Shown here: positions 1 to 8,121 of the stretch, in pieces
How positions within the stretch are numbered: position 1 is the first letter of the stretch
Layout: every line of letters starts with the position of its first letter
Source: Streptomyces griseoluteus
GTDB taxonomy: Bacteria; Actinomycetota; Actinomycetes; Streptomycetales; Streptomycetaceae
NCBI RefSeq assembly: GCF_004784465.1
Contig: NZ_SRRU01000004.1
Coordinates: 310,001-374,000, forward strand
Direction: 5' to 3'
Length of the DNA: 64,000 nucleotides
The notes under the pieces: model-generated
The model's input: only the letters and a program-made list of their open reading frames with translations
What the model was told of the DNA's origin: nothing
The model's database searches: none
Translations under genes and position numbers: made by a program

Positions 1-2
1 GC

Positions 3-188
3 ACCCTGGCCACGCTGGACGCCCGCGTCCCCCTGCCGGGCACCCCGGACTCTCCCGACATCCCGTCCGTACGCGCGTCCCTGCACCGCCTGCTCGCCGA
101 CATCGAGGCCCCCCGGACCCCGCGACCCACGGTGCCGGCACCTCGGACGGACACGCTCATGCCGAGCAGAACGTCCAGCCGTATGTGA
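3..188 (+). CDS. 3' end of an unrecognised gene (partial)
   Basis: An open frame enters the window from the left and ends at a TGA at 186-188. About 61 residues are visible. They have typical streptomycete codon use, a short Leu-rich stretch (SLHRLLADIE) and a Pro/Arg/Thr-rich tail, which looks like a disordered C-terminus. No domain is recognisable. The stop lies 15 bp before a parS site. The frame is preferred over the other two because third positions are almost all G or C in it. Confidence 0.5.
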   Translation, partial: TLATLDARVPLPGTPDSPDIPSVRASLHRLLADIEAPRTPRPTVPAPRTDTLMPSRTSSRM

Positions 189-202
189 GGGGCAATCGGG
201 TG

Positions 203-216
203 GTTTCACGTGAAAC
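203..216. promoter_or_regulatory. parS site (ParB binding palindrome)
   Basis: A perfect 14-bp palindrome GTTTCACGTGAAAC lies in the gap between two converging genes. It is identical to the centromere-like parS sequence bound by ParB in Streptomyces. Such sites cluster around oriC, so the window is probably in the origin-proximal core. A second copy sits inside the mobile element at 53826. Confidence 0.85.
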
Positions 217-231
217 ACGAAGGCGACCGAG

Positions 232-993
232 TCAGCCTTTGATCGCCGTGGGCCGCCAGCGCCACCCCGCCGCGTGCAGAGCTTCCGCCCGCTGGACCGC
301 GATCTGGACGCGGAGCCGGGCCTCGGCGCGGTCCCGGAAGGCTGCGGACGCGGTGTGCTGGGTGGGGTGCTTGCGGTAGAGCGTGCCGGGCTCGGCCTGC
401 ATCCAGCCGGGACTGACCGCCTCGCAGCTCAGCAGCAGCGCCCCGTCCTCGAACGCGGGCAGCGCGGGCCAGCCGCCCAGGAGCCGGACCAGCTCGGTGT
501 GAACGGTCTGGGTGGTCCCGACCACCGGCATGGCCCCACGCGCGGCCCCGTCCAGCAGGGCCCGAGCGGGCAACGGACCGGGCTCGGGATCGTAGGGTCC
601 GGGTTCGAGCCGCCCGTCGGGGTGCAGGTCGAGACAGGGGGCGACGGTCCAGCCGTAACCGGGCTGGGCAACCAGCACCTCGATGTCGCGGGCGAGCGCG
701 TCGGCATCAGGCAGCAGATCATCGGCATCGACGCACCGCAGCAGGGCTCCGCTCACCCGAGCCAGTCCGAGCGTGCGAGCCCGCGCGGCCCCACCGTGAC
801 GCCCGGTGCCGGTGGAGATCCACGCCTCCTGCGGCAGCACCCCCGCCGGCCGCCCCGTCTCCCCGTCCTCCTGCACCACCCACTGCAGCCCCCACCCGCC
901 GGGCAACCGCTGCGCACACAACGAGTCGTACAACTCCCGCAGATAGCCCTGCCCACCGTCGTGAACGGGCGTCAGGACACTGAGCGTAGGCAT
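232..993 (-). CDS. Glycosyltransferase family 2 protein
   Basis: This 253-residue protein opens with LSVLTPVHDGG, the beta-1 strand of the GT-A fold, and has a DADD metal/nucleotide-binding motif near residue 95 (CVDADDLLPD). It should transfer a sugar from a nucleotide sugar to an unknown acceptor in the cytoplasm. There is no membrane segment or signal peptide. The ATG at 993 was chosen because it starts directly before the GT-A strand and has AAGGGG about 11 bases upstream; a longer frame extends upstream without family similarity. The gene converges on the preceding partial gene, with parS between them. Confidence 0.8.
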   Translation of the reverse strand: MPTLSVLTPVHDGGQGYLRELYDSLCAQRLPGGWGLQWVVQEDGETGRPAGVLPQEAWISTGTGRHGGAARARTLGLARVSGALLRCVDADDLLPDADALARDIEVLVAQPGYGWTVAPCLDLHPDGRLEPGPYDPEPGPLPARALLDGAARGAMPVVGTTQTVHTELVRLLGGWPALPAFEDGALLLSCEAVSPGWMQAEPGTLYRKHPTQHTASAAFRDRAEARLRVQIAVQRAEALHAAGWRWRPTAIKG

Positions 994-1152
994 ACGAAAC
1001 GCGTTCCCCTTCGACAACCGAGGCCCTGCCCCGAACTTCCGAAACCCTAATGCGCACACGCACCCCCAGCCCGGCTCCGCAAAAGGCTCCCGGTACACCG
1101 CTTCCACCGGTCGGTCGTGGCGCACCTGGAGTGAGGGGACTCCGCAGGGGGG

Positions 1153-2043
1153 TTACCCCTGCTCGAAGTGCCGTGCGACCGCCTTCATTACCGCCCGAGC
1201 CGCTCGAGTTGGCTGTCGTCGCCGGTGGTGGGCCAGGTGGATGGGGACGTCCGGCAGGGGCGGCCCCGCGACCAGGGTCAGGCGGCCCTCCTCCAGGGCG
1301 TGGGACGCGTTCGCGTGGGGGAGGACTGTCAGGCCGAGGCCCGCGGTGACGCAGGAGCGGGCCGCCTCGATGCTGCCGAAGCGGGTCATACGGGGCTGGG
1401 CGCCGGGGACCGCCTGGAGTTGGCCGGCGAGCCAGTCGCTGTAGGAGCAGCCCTGTTCATGGAGGAAGAAGTCTTCCTCGGCCAGCTCCTCCCAGGTCGC
1501 CGGGTGGGTACGGTCCGCCAGCCGGTGGCCCGGGGCGCACAGCAGGTCCAGCGGCTGGGCGGAGATGCGATCGGCGGCGATGTCCGCGTGGTTGACTCGC
1601 TCCTCCAGCAGCAGGGCGAGGTCCAGCTGGCCGGAGCGCAGGCCGGTCAGCGCGGCGGAGGTGCCGCGGGGCTCCAGCTGGACCTCCACCTCGGGGTGGA
1701 GCTCACGCAACGCGGCGACAATGAGCGGCAGATGGGCCGAGCACAGGGTCTCACCCGCACCCACCACCACCGTCCCGGTGACGGGCCCGTCCTCGGCGGC
1801 GGCCGCGAACAGCCGGGACTCCGCCTCCAGCACCTCCTCGGCCGTGCCGAGCAGCCGCCGCCCGTCCTCGGTGAGCAGCGCCCCCCTGGCCACCCGGTCG
1901 AACAGCCGCGTGCCCAGCGCCTTCTCCAGCGCCTTGATCTGCACGGTCACCGTGGACTGCGCCAGCCGCAGCTCGGTGGCGGCGGCGGTGAAGCTGCCCG
2001 TTCTGGCCAGCGTGGCGAAGGTCTGGAGGAGCCGGGTTTCCAT
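1153..2043 (-). CDS. LysR-family transcriptional regulator
   Basis: The 296-residue protein has an N-terminal winged HTH (residues 1-60; ARTGSFTAAATELRLAQSTV then LEKALGTRLFDR) followed by a periplasmic-binding-protein-like effector domain, the LysR order. The ATG at 2043 gives the standard family start METRLLQTFATLARTGSF. It is divergent from the PhzF-like gene at 2136, with candidate LysR operators between them, so it probably controls that gene and itself. The effector is unknown. Confidence 0.9.
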   Translation of the reverse strand: METRLLQTFATLARTGSFTAAATELRLAQSTVTVQIKALEKALGTRLFDRVARGALLTEDGRRLLGTAEEVLEAESRLFAAAAEDGPVTGTVVVGAGETLCSAHLPLIVAALRELHPEVEVQLEPRGTSAALTGLRSGQLDLALLLEERVNHADIAADRISAQPLDLLCAPGHRLADRTHPATWEELAEEDFFLHEQGCSYSDWLAGQLQAVPGAQPRMTRFGSIEAARSCVTAGLGLTVLPHANASHALEEGRLTLVAGPPLPDVPIHLAHHRRRQPTRAARAVMKAVARHFEQG

Positions 2044-2060
2044 GGCGGAAGGGTAGCCAG

Positions 2061-2109
2061 CCATCGAGGATGCCGATGGCTCGTATGAAAAACAATCGTT
2101 GGCATTGAT
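2061..2109. promoter_or_regulatory. Candidate LysR operators in a divergent promoter
   Basis: The 92-bp gap between the LysR gene and the PhzF-like gene holds an inverted repeat CCATCG-N7-CGATGG (2061-2079) and an ATC-N9-GAT element (2095-2109) that fits the T-N11-A LysR box. The positions suit autoregulation plus activation of the divergent gene. This is assigned by pattern only. Confidence 0.5.
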
Positions 2110-2135
2110 GCCCCTGGAAGCGCCAGCATAGGGGC

Positions 2136-3008
2136 ATGGCTCACACCACGGCACCCGATGTCCTGCGCTACGCGGCCTTCACCCCCGACCCCCACGGGGG
2201 AAACCCCGCAGGGGTCGTCCTCGACGCGACCGGCCTCGACGAGCAGCGCATGCTCGCCGTCGCGGCCGAGGTCGGCTACTCCGAGACCGCCTTCGTCACC
2301 GAACGGGACGACGCCCGACGCCGGTTCACACTCCGCTACTTCAGCCCCCTCGCCGAGGTCGCCTTCTGCGGCCACGCCACGGTCGCCACCGCGGTGGCCC
2401 TCGCCGAACGCATCGGCACCGGTGAACTCCACTTCGATACACCCGCAGGGGAGATCAGGGTCGAGACGACGGCCGACCGGGACGGCACCGTAGGGGCCAC
2501 CCTCACCAGCGTCCCCGCCCATTCCCGCCCGGCCGACGCCACCGAGCTGACCGCCACGCTCGCCGCCCTGCACTGGGACGCCGCCGACCTGGACCCGGCC
2601 CTGCCGCCGCACGTGGCCTTCGGGGGCAACGACCACCTGATCCTCGCCGCCACCTCCCGCGCCCGACTGGCCGACCTGAACTACGACTTCGACGCCCTCG
2701 CCACCGTCATGCGCACCCACGGGTGGACGACCGTCCACCTCGTCTGGCGGGAGAACGACGGCAGTTACCACGCCCGCGACCCCTTCCCCGTCGGCGGCGT
2801 CGTCGAGGACCCGGCCACCGGCGCGGCGGCGGCGGCGTTCGGCGGCTATCTGCGCACCATCGGCCTGGTGACCGCCCCGAGCGCGATCACCATCCGCCAG
2901 GGCGAGGACATGGGCCGCCCGAGCGACCTCACCATCGAGGTGGACCCGTACGAGACTCCCGTGAGGGTCACCGGGCAGGCCGTACCGATCGCCACGCCGG
3001 CCTCCTGA
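2136..3008 (+). CDS. PhzF-family epimerase/isomerase
   Basis: The 290-residue protein matches the PhzF family (diaminopimelate-epimerase-like fold). It has an N-terminal GGNPAGVV motif near residue 18, the ETAFV strand carrying the catalytic Glu near residue 45, AEVAFCGHATVATA near residue 68, and a C-terminal GGVVEDPATGAAAAAFGGYL that closes the active site. Length is usual for the family. These enzymes move a proton on small amino-acid-like or phenazine precursors; the substrate here is unknown. No phenazine genes are nearby, and the divergent LysR regulator is the only obvious partner. Confidence 0.85.
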   Translation: MAHTTAPDVLRYAAFTPDPHGGNPAGVVLDATGLDEQRMLAVAAEVGYSETAFVTERDDARRRFTLRYFSPLAEVAFCGHATVATAVALAERIGTGELHFDTPAGEIRVETTADRDGTVGATLTSVPAHSRPADATELTATLAALHWDAADLDPALPPHVAFGGNDHLILAATSRARLADLNYDFDALATVMRTHGWTTVHLVWRENDGSYHARDPFPVGGVVEDPATGAAAAAFGGYLRTIGLVTAPSAITIRQGEDMGRPSDLTIEVDPYETPVRVTGQAVPIATPAS

Positions 3009-3166
3009 GTCCCGCCCGTCTCATCCGTAAATGATCACTCATGCCCCATCTGTATGCTGAACTCGGGCACTTGGCGTAGAGATTTCGAAACTTTTTGGGC
3101 AACCCTTTTCCCCGCAGGCGAGTCAGCTATGCGCATACGTTGATCCCTGCTGCCCAGAGGTTCGTA

Positions 3167-4219
3167 ATGAAGCTGCGTCGTTCCCTGGCCCTCGCTGCTG
3201 CGACGGCCGTCCTCTCTCCGGTCGTGCTCATGACGGCCTCGGTGGCGCAGGCGGAGGAGAACCCCTCCCCCTCGGCCTCCGAGTCGGTCACGACGGGGGA
3301 GACCGAGCCCGAGGGCGGCGTCACCTCCACCCCGGCCACCGGCACCTCCACCTCGGCCGAGACGGGCACCTCCACCCCGCCCGCCCAGAACTCCACCTCG
3401 GCCGCGCCCTCCACGGACGCCACCTCCGCCTCGGCGTCCGCCTCCACCCCCGCGTCCACCTCGCCGAGCGCTTCCGCCTCCGCGTCGGCGTCCGCGTCCA
3501 CCGGCCCGGAGGACTGCGAGGACACCGACCCGAAGCTCGACAAGGAACTCACCACCAGCCTCTCCGGGCTGCCGTCGAAGATCGTCGCGGGCAGCGGGTT
3601 CCACGGCTTCAAGCTCAACGTGAAGAACTCGGGCGAGCACGCCTACAAGCGGGTCGACCTCGGTGTCTTCGCCGCGGCGATGGGCGAGGACGACTTCTCC
3701 GACGCCACCCAGTACCTCACCCTGCAGTACCAGGACCCGACCTCGGGCAAGTGGAACGACATCTCCGTGGACCTCGACGACGAGTCCGCCGGCTACCTCG
3801 GTTACACCGACGTGAAGGCCAAGGAGTCGTTCTCCATCGACCTGCGCCTGTCGGTGGACAAGAAGGCCCCCGCCGGGGCCGGCTTCGCCATCAGCATCGG
3901 TTCGTACGTGGACGACGAGGGCAACTGCGTCTACGCGTCGGACGACGACTTCTACGAGTTCGACATCCTCGCCGCCGGCGCCACCCCCGGCCCGGTCGAC
4001 GACTCCACCCCGAAGCCGCAGGGCGGCAGCAAGCCCCTGCCCACCACCAAGCCCGCCGGCAACACCCAGGTCGTCCCCCAGGGCCACCTCGCCGAGACCG
4101 GCTCCAGCTCGGCCCTCCCGGCGATAGCCCTCGCCGGTGGCGCGGCCGTCGCGCTCGGCCTCGGCGCGGTCTTCGTCGTCCGCCGCCGCCGCAACGAGGG
4201 CGGCAACGTCGCGGTCTGA
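3167..4219 (+). CDS. LAETG-type sortase-anchored cell-wall protein
   Basis: The 350-residue surface protein has a Sec signal peptide (residues 1-28, ending SVAQA), a Ser/Thr/Ala-rich low-complexity stalk (about 30-115), and a folded region starting at EDCEDTDPKLDKEL (about 118-270). A Pro-rich linker follows, then the sorting signal HLAETG, a hydrophobic segment and an RRRR tail. LAxTG is the motif used by class E sortases in Streptomyces, so the product should be attached to peptidoglycan. The ATG at 3167 was chosen because it begins the signal peptide (MKLRRSLALAAA). Confidence 0.85.
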   Translation: MKLRRSLALAAATAVLSPVVLMTASVAQAEENPSPSASESVTTGETEPEGGVTSTPATGTSTSAETGTSTPPAQNSTSAAPSTDATSASASASTPASTSPSASASASASASTGPEDCEDTDPKLDKELTTSLSGLPSKIVAGSGFHGFKLNVKNSGEHAYKRVDLGVFAAAMGEDDFSDATQYLTLQYQDPTSGKWNDISVDLDDESAGYLGYTDVKAKESFSIDLRLSVDKKAPAGAGFAISIGSYVDDEGNCVYASDDDFYEFDILAAGATPGPVDDSTPKPQGGSKPLPTTKPAGNTQVVPQGHLAETGSSSALPAIALAGGAAVALGLGAVFVVRRRRNEGGNVAV

Positions 4220-4338
4220 CGACGCCAGTGGCGATGGCGGCACCGCACCGCTGAGGTGCCGGCGGCCAACCCCGTACGGCTGAGGTGACGACCACCCCGT
4301 ACGACCAGGGCCACAGCGCGCCCCGTACGACCCCGAGC

Positions 4339-4366
4339 AGGCCCGGACGATCTCCCGTCCGGGCCT
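4339..4366. terminator. Rho-independent-like terminator
   Basis: A perfect 11-bp stem AGGCCCGGACG/CGTCCGGGCCT with a 6-nt loop lies 120 bp after the wall-protein gene and is followed by a short T-rich stretch. It separates that gene from the PAP2 gene. Confidence 0.7.
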
Positions 4367-4460
4367 GTTCACGTGCCGCCCCCGCCCAGGTCCGCCCTTT
4401 GTTGATCAGTTCTGTCCATAGGGGCGCTTTTCAGTGCCCTGTGCCGATAAGTTGAGGCGC

Positions 4461-5840
4461 ATGCTGTCACGGGGGTTTTCGCGAATATCCGGCCCGACCG
4501 CGTCCACCCCCAAGGGGCGGGCGCGGACGGGACTCTGGGCCGCGGCGGGTGTGACGGCTCTCGGATTCCTCGTCGCGCTGGAGCTGGCCGCGCGTCGGTA
4601 CGGCCTGCCGGGGCCGCTCACCCACCAGGTCGCGGAGCTGGTGTACCGCCCCAAGTCGGGGGCTCTGCTGTACGCCGGCCTGGCGCTGACCCTGGTGGTG
4701 CTCACCTGGCGGCAGCGCTTCGTCGCGATCGGAGTGGCGCTCGGCATCGACGCCGTCCTCGCGCTGACGCGCTGGGCGTTCGACATCGGCGGCGTCGGCG
4801 GAAACGAGGGCCGCGCGTTCGGCAACGGCGCGCTGTGGGTGGTACTGGGCTGCGGAGTCATCGCGCTCACCCGTCGTACCGGCCGGGAACGCGTCCTGCT
4901 GCTGAAGGGCGTCGGCCTGGGTCTGCTGCTGGTGGCCGGCCGCAAGACGGGCGACACCTGGCTGCTGATCACCTCCAAGACCCGTCCCCTGGTGCTCGAC
5001 CCGTACGTGGCGACCGCCGATCACGCGCTGGGCAACCCTTCGTGGGTGGCGGGCCGGATCGTCGCGGCCACCGGCCCGGTGGGCTCGAACATCCTCCACG
5101 TGGTCTACGGCCAGCTCGCGGTGGCCGCGGTCGTCGTGTCGCTGTACCAGCTCCGCAATGTGGCGGCCGAGCGCCGCTTCCCGGCCCACCATCTGGTGCG
5201 TACGTTCCTGGTGATCGGCCTGCTCGGACCGGCCATCTACATGATCTACCCCGTGGTCGGCCCCGTCTTCGCCTACGGCACCGGCGCCTTCGGCACGGGC
5301 AGCGCGCACTGGGCCGTCGCCGAGATCTGGCCGCACACCCCGCCCCCGGTCGGGTCCCCGCACCCGGTGGTCTACGACGCGATCACGCCCCGCAACTGCA
5401 TGCCCAGCCTGCACACCGCCTGGGCCACCGCGATCTTCATCCACTCCCGCAGAGCCTCGCGGTTCCTGCGCTTCGCGGGCACCTTCTGGCTCCTGGCCAC
5501 CCTCGCCGCGACCCTGGGGTTCGGCTACCACTACGGCATCGACCTCGTCGCCGGTGTGGTGTTCACGCTCACCATCGAGACGGCCCTGCGCGCACTCGAC
5601 CACGGCTGGGACCGCCGGGCCGTACAGCAGGTCGCCGGGGGAGTGGCGTTCTTCACCGCCCTCCTGCTCGCGGCCCGCTTCCTGCCCGTACAGATGGCCC
5701 ACCACCCCTGGACGGTGGGCCCCTTCATCCTCCTGGCCACGGCCGCGGTGATCTACGGCTACCTCCGCACCACCGCCCGCTGGGAGCCGAAGGCCGCCCC
5801 GCCGACGCCCCGGCCGGAGCCGCAGCTCGAACCGGCGTGA
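4461..5840 (+). CDS. PAP2-superfamily membrane phosphatase/phosphotransferase
   Basis: This 459-residue multi-spanning membrane protein has a C-terminal PAP2 phosphatase core: CMPSLHTAW near residue 313 and FGYHYGIDLVAG near residue 355. These correspond to the second and third conserved PAP2 motifs (catalytic His and Asp), in the arrangement seen in AUR1/inositol-phosphoceramide-synthase-like proteins. Many hydrophobic segments precede it, so it probably acts on a lipid phosphate at the membrane. The ATG at 4461 gives MLSRGFSR and a basic N-terminus before the first helix. The tail is Pro-rich. It ends 19 bp from the convergent lipoprotein gene. Confidence 0.8.
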   Translation: MLSRGFSRISGPTASTPKGRARTGLWAAAGVTALGFLVALELAARRYGLPGPLTHQVAELVYRPKSGALLYAGLALTLVVLTWRQRFVAIGVALGIDAVLALTRWAFDIGGVGGNEGRAFGNGALWVVLGCGVIALTRRTGRERVLLLKGVGLGLLLVAGRKTGDTWLLITSKTRPLVLDPYVATADHALGNPSWVAGRIVAATGPVGSNILHVVYGQLAVAAVVVSLYQLRNVAAERRFPAHHLVRTFLVIGLLGPAIYMIYPVVGPVFAYGTGAFGTGSAHWAVAEIWPHTPPPVGSPHPVVYDAITPRNCMPSLHTAWATAIFIHSRRASRFLRFAGTFWLLATLAATLGFGYHYGIDLVAGVVFTLTIETALRALDHGWDRRAVQQVAGGVAFFTALLLAARFLPVQMAHHPWTVGPFILLATAAVIYGYLRTTARWEPKAAPPTPRPEPQLEPA

Positions 5841-5859
5841 GGCGTCCTCGCGGCCGGGC

Positions 5860-6429
5860 TCAGTGGTCGTCGCGGATGCTCGTGGCGATGCCGTTCCTGA
5901 TCACGACCTCGGCCGAGACACCCTTCTTCGCGGCCGTCTCGAGCTGGGCCTCGGTGCACTTGGTGCCGCCGGCCACGCCCGGGTCGCCGCAGATGTCGTC
6001 GTAGCCGATGATCTCGGTGTCCTCGGCGAGGAGGAATTCCTGCTCGCTGTTCTTCTGGTCGCTGACCGTGTACTTGCCGGGGGCGAGGTACGAGACGTTG
6101 CCGAACCAGGTGCCGTTGACGCCCTCGCCCTTGTCGATGCCCTCGACGGCGGTGTCACGGGAGGGGGAGACAGTGCCGGAGCCGGAGCCGGAGCCCGTGC
6201 CGGTGGAGGAGCCGGTGGAGGAATCCGCGCCGGAGCCCTGCTGCGCGGCTTGCCGCTCCGACCCGCCGGCGTCCTGGGACCCGGGGGATTCCGTGGCCGT
6301 CCCAGCGGCGGACGTGGTGCTCGTGCCGGAGGCGGTGGCGGAGTCTGCGCCGCTCTGGCACGCCGTCATCAGCAGTCCGGCGGTGATCGCGACAGAGGCG
6401 ACAACGGCCTTGCGCAGGTGGCGGTTCAT
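5860..6429 (-). CDS. Secreted lipoprotein of unknown function
   Basis: The 189-residue product has a lipoprotein signal peptide with lipobox LLMTAC around residue 24, a long Ser/Gly/Thr/Ala-rich linker (about 27-90), and a C-terminal domain of about 95 residues. That domain contains NGTWFGNVSYLAPGKYTVSD and two Cys residues that could form a disulphide. The ATG at 6429 has AAAGGAAC upstream. It lies 47 bp downstream of the deacetylase gene on the same strand and may be co-transcribed. No function can be assigned. Confidence 0.7.
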   Translation of the reverse strand: MNRHLRKAVVASVAITAGLLMTACQSGADSATASGTSTTSAAGTATESPGSQDAGGSERQAAQQGSGADSSTGSSTGTGSGSGSGTVSPSRDTAVEGIDKGEGVNGTWFGNVSYLAPGKYTVSDQKNSEQEFLLAEDTEIIGYDDICGDPGVAGGTKCTEAQLETAAKKGVSAEVVIRNGIATSIRDDH

Positions 6430-6476
6430 GGGAGGTTCCTTTCGAAGTGGGGGATGCAAGAGCGGGTGAACCGCTC

Positions 6477-7235
6477 TCAGCGCACCGGGAAGCCGAACGA
6501 GTAACCCTGCTGCTTGAGTTCGGGCAGCACGCGGCGCAGCGCCTCGACCGTCTGTGAGCGGTCACCGCCCGCGTCGTGGAACAACAGTGTCGGGCCGTTG
6601 GGAAGTTCACGCTCGACCGTGGCCACGATGGCTTCCGTACCCGGCCGTTCGAAGTCCTTGGTGTCGACGTTCCAGCCGAGCGGACGCATCCCCCGCGAGG
6701 CGGCGAGCTTGCGGCTGGCGGGGGTGAAGGCGCCGCCGGGAGCGCGGTAGTACATCGGCCGTACGCCCCCGGACGCCTCGGTGATCATGCGCTCGGCGTC
6801 GAGGATCTGCTTCGACTGGTAGGACACGGGCTTCTTGTCCATCGCCGTGTCGTGCGACACCGTGTGGTCGCACAGCCGGTGCCCGGCGGCGACGACCTGC
6901 TTCACCAGATCGGGGTGCGCCTGCGCCTGGGTGCCGACCATGCAGAACGTCGCCTTCACCCCGTACTCCTCGAGCACGGCCAGCACTTGGGGCGTCCAGG
7001 TGGGGTCGGGGCCGTCGTCGATGGTGATGTTGACGCCGCGCGCGCCCCGGTCGGAGGAGTGCGCGATGGTCACGTCGACCGGCTTGACGCTGCTCGTCGC
7101 GGGCTTCGGCGCGGGCCCGCCCGCGGTGTCGGCCTGCGCGGTCCATATGGACGCGCCGACCGCGAGCATCGTGACGCCGAGCGCCGCCCCGACCACCTTG
7201 CCGTACCAGCCCCGCGTCCCGTTGTGCCGCGCCAT
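6477..7235 (-). CDS. Polysaccharide deacetylase (NodB domain), membrane-anchored or secreted
   Basis: The 252-residue protein has one N-terminal hydrophobic segment (about residues 11-33) and a NodB/CE4 domain: ITIDDGPD (motif 1, catalytic Asp and metal Asp), LCDHTVSHDT (HxxxH metal site, motif 2), YRAPGGAF (motif 3), WNVDTKDF (motif 4) and LLFHDAGGD (motif 5). All catalytic elements are present. It should remove N-acetyl groups from an extracellular polysaccharide such as peptidoglycan or chitin. The ATG at 7235 was chosen because it starts just before the signal/anchor. Confidence 0.88.
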   Translation of the reverse strand: MARHNGTRGWYGKVVGAALGVTMLAVGASIWTAQADTAGGPAPKPATSSVKPVDVTIAHSSDRGARGVNITIDDGPDPTWTPQVLAVLEEYGVKATFCMVGTQAQAHPDLVKQVVAAGHRLCDHTVSHDTAMDKKPVSYQSKQILDAERMITEASGGVRPMYYRAPGGAFTPASRKLAASRGMRPLGWNVDTKDFERPGTEAIVATVERELPNGPTLLFHDAGGDRSQTVEALRRVLPELKQQGYSFGFPVR

Positions 7236-7703
7236 GCCCGCCCCCACTCTCGCCCGTCCGACCCCGGCCGCGTCGCGACCACTTGTCAGGACGGAGGGCG
7301 GGAGCGGGGGGATGCGCGTGTTACCGATCACGGACAATTCCGGGAGAGTTCCCGGACAACGGGTACCGGCCCGAGGGCAACCACCGCCCACCAACTGGGT
7401 CCGCTCGCAGCGGCGGACCCGCCACCCACGATCCCGATCTCAGGATCACCAGGCCCGCTCCCGACGAAATGGCCAGTGCCAACCCTTCCGCGCGAAGGCG
7501 GCGATCTCTGGGTGGAAGACCCCTCCCCCGAGCGCGGCTGCGATTCCGCTGAGCACGCCGTCCACCCGCGAGGCGCGGATGGCTCCCTTTCCCCGGCAAC
7601 CGGCACCTCCTTGCCCGTGACCCCCTGGCGCAACGGCGTGGTGGCCGGCAGGGCGCGATGGCCTCATGATGGGGATCCGAGTGCATGACTCCGGGGGGGA
7701 TGC
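7236..7703. other. Intergenic region between deacetylase and Bell/RHIM-like gene
   Basis: 468 bp without a supported gene. It must hold the divergent promoters of the deacetylase (minus) and of the small effector-like gene (plus). A short inverted repeat TCCGGGA-N4-TCCCGGA lies at 7339-7356. No clear RNA gene or consensus promoter pair was found. Confidence 0.5.
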
Positions 7704-8099
7704 ATGGAAGGCGCTGACCTGATTCTCGCGGCCCTGTCGATCGGCGGTACCGCCGCGGTCGGTCAGTCGGCCACACTCGCCGTCAACAGCGCTCACACCG
7801 CGCTGCGTGAGCGACTACGGCACCTGTTCGCACGGCATCCACAGGCTCCCGCCACCCTCGATCTCCACGCACAGGACCCCGACACCTTCGCGGCGGCCGT
7901 ACGCGGCTACCTCGCCGAGACGGGTGCTGACGGCGACGAACAGGCACTGCGCACATCGGCGCAGATCATGCGCATAGCCGACCCCACGGGATCGGCCAGC
8001 GGGAAGTACCGGGTCGACGTCCGGGACGCGCAGGGCGTGCAGATCGGCGACTTCGGGCACCAGCAGAACACCTTCGGCACCCCACCTGCCGGCACCTAG
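7704..8099 (+). CDS. Bell/RHIM-like small protein, partner of the adjacent NLR
   Basis: This 131-residue protein has two parts. The first 95 residues are helical, with an Ala/Gly-rich hydrophobic stretch (about 6-30), then RERLRHLFARHP and a Leu/Ala-rich helix, as in the Bell-type effector domains found beside bacterial NLRs. The C-terminus (about 106-125) is VRDAQGVQIGDFGHQQNTF, which contains a VQIG core like the RHIM of animal necroptosis proteins and resembles bacterial amyloid signalling motifs. The N-terminus of the NLR at 8122-10560 has the same motif (13 of 19 residues identical). The inferred role is a membrane-active or toxic effector triggered by prion-like templating from the NLR. 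The gene converges on the NLR gene and shares a terminator with it. Confidence 0.8.
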   Translation: MEGADLILAALSIGGTAAVGQSATLAVNSAHTALRERLRHLFARHPQAPATLDLHAQDPDTFAAAVRGYLAETGADGDEQALRTSAQIMRIADPTGSASGKYRVDVRDAQGVQIGDFGHQQNTFGTPPAGT

Positions 8100-8120
8100 T
8101 GATCAAGGCCGGCAGGTGGG
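8081..8120. terminator. Bidirectional terminator shared by effector and NLR genes
   Basis: A perfect 13-bp inverted repeat CCCACCTGCCGGC / GCCGGCAGGTGGG has a 14-nt loop that contains the stop codon of the small effector gene. The NLR stop codon lies 2 bp beyond the right arm. It can end transcription from both sides. Confidence 0.75.
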
Positions 8121-8121
8121 T

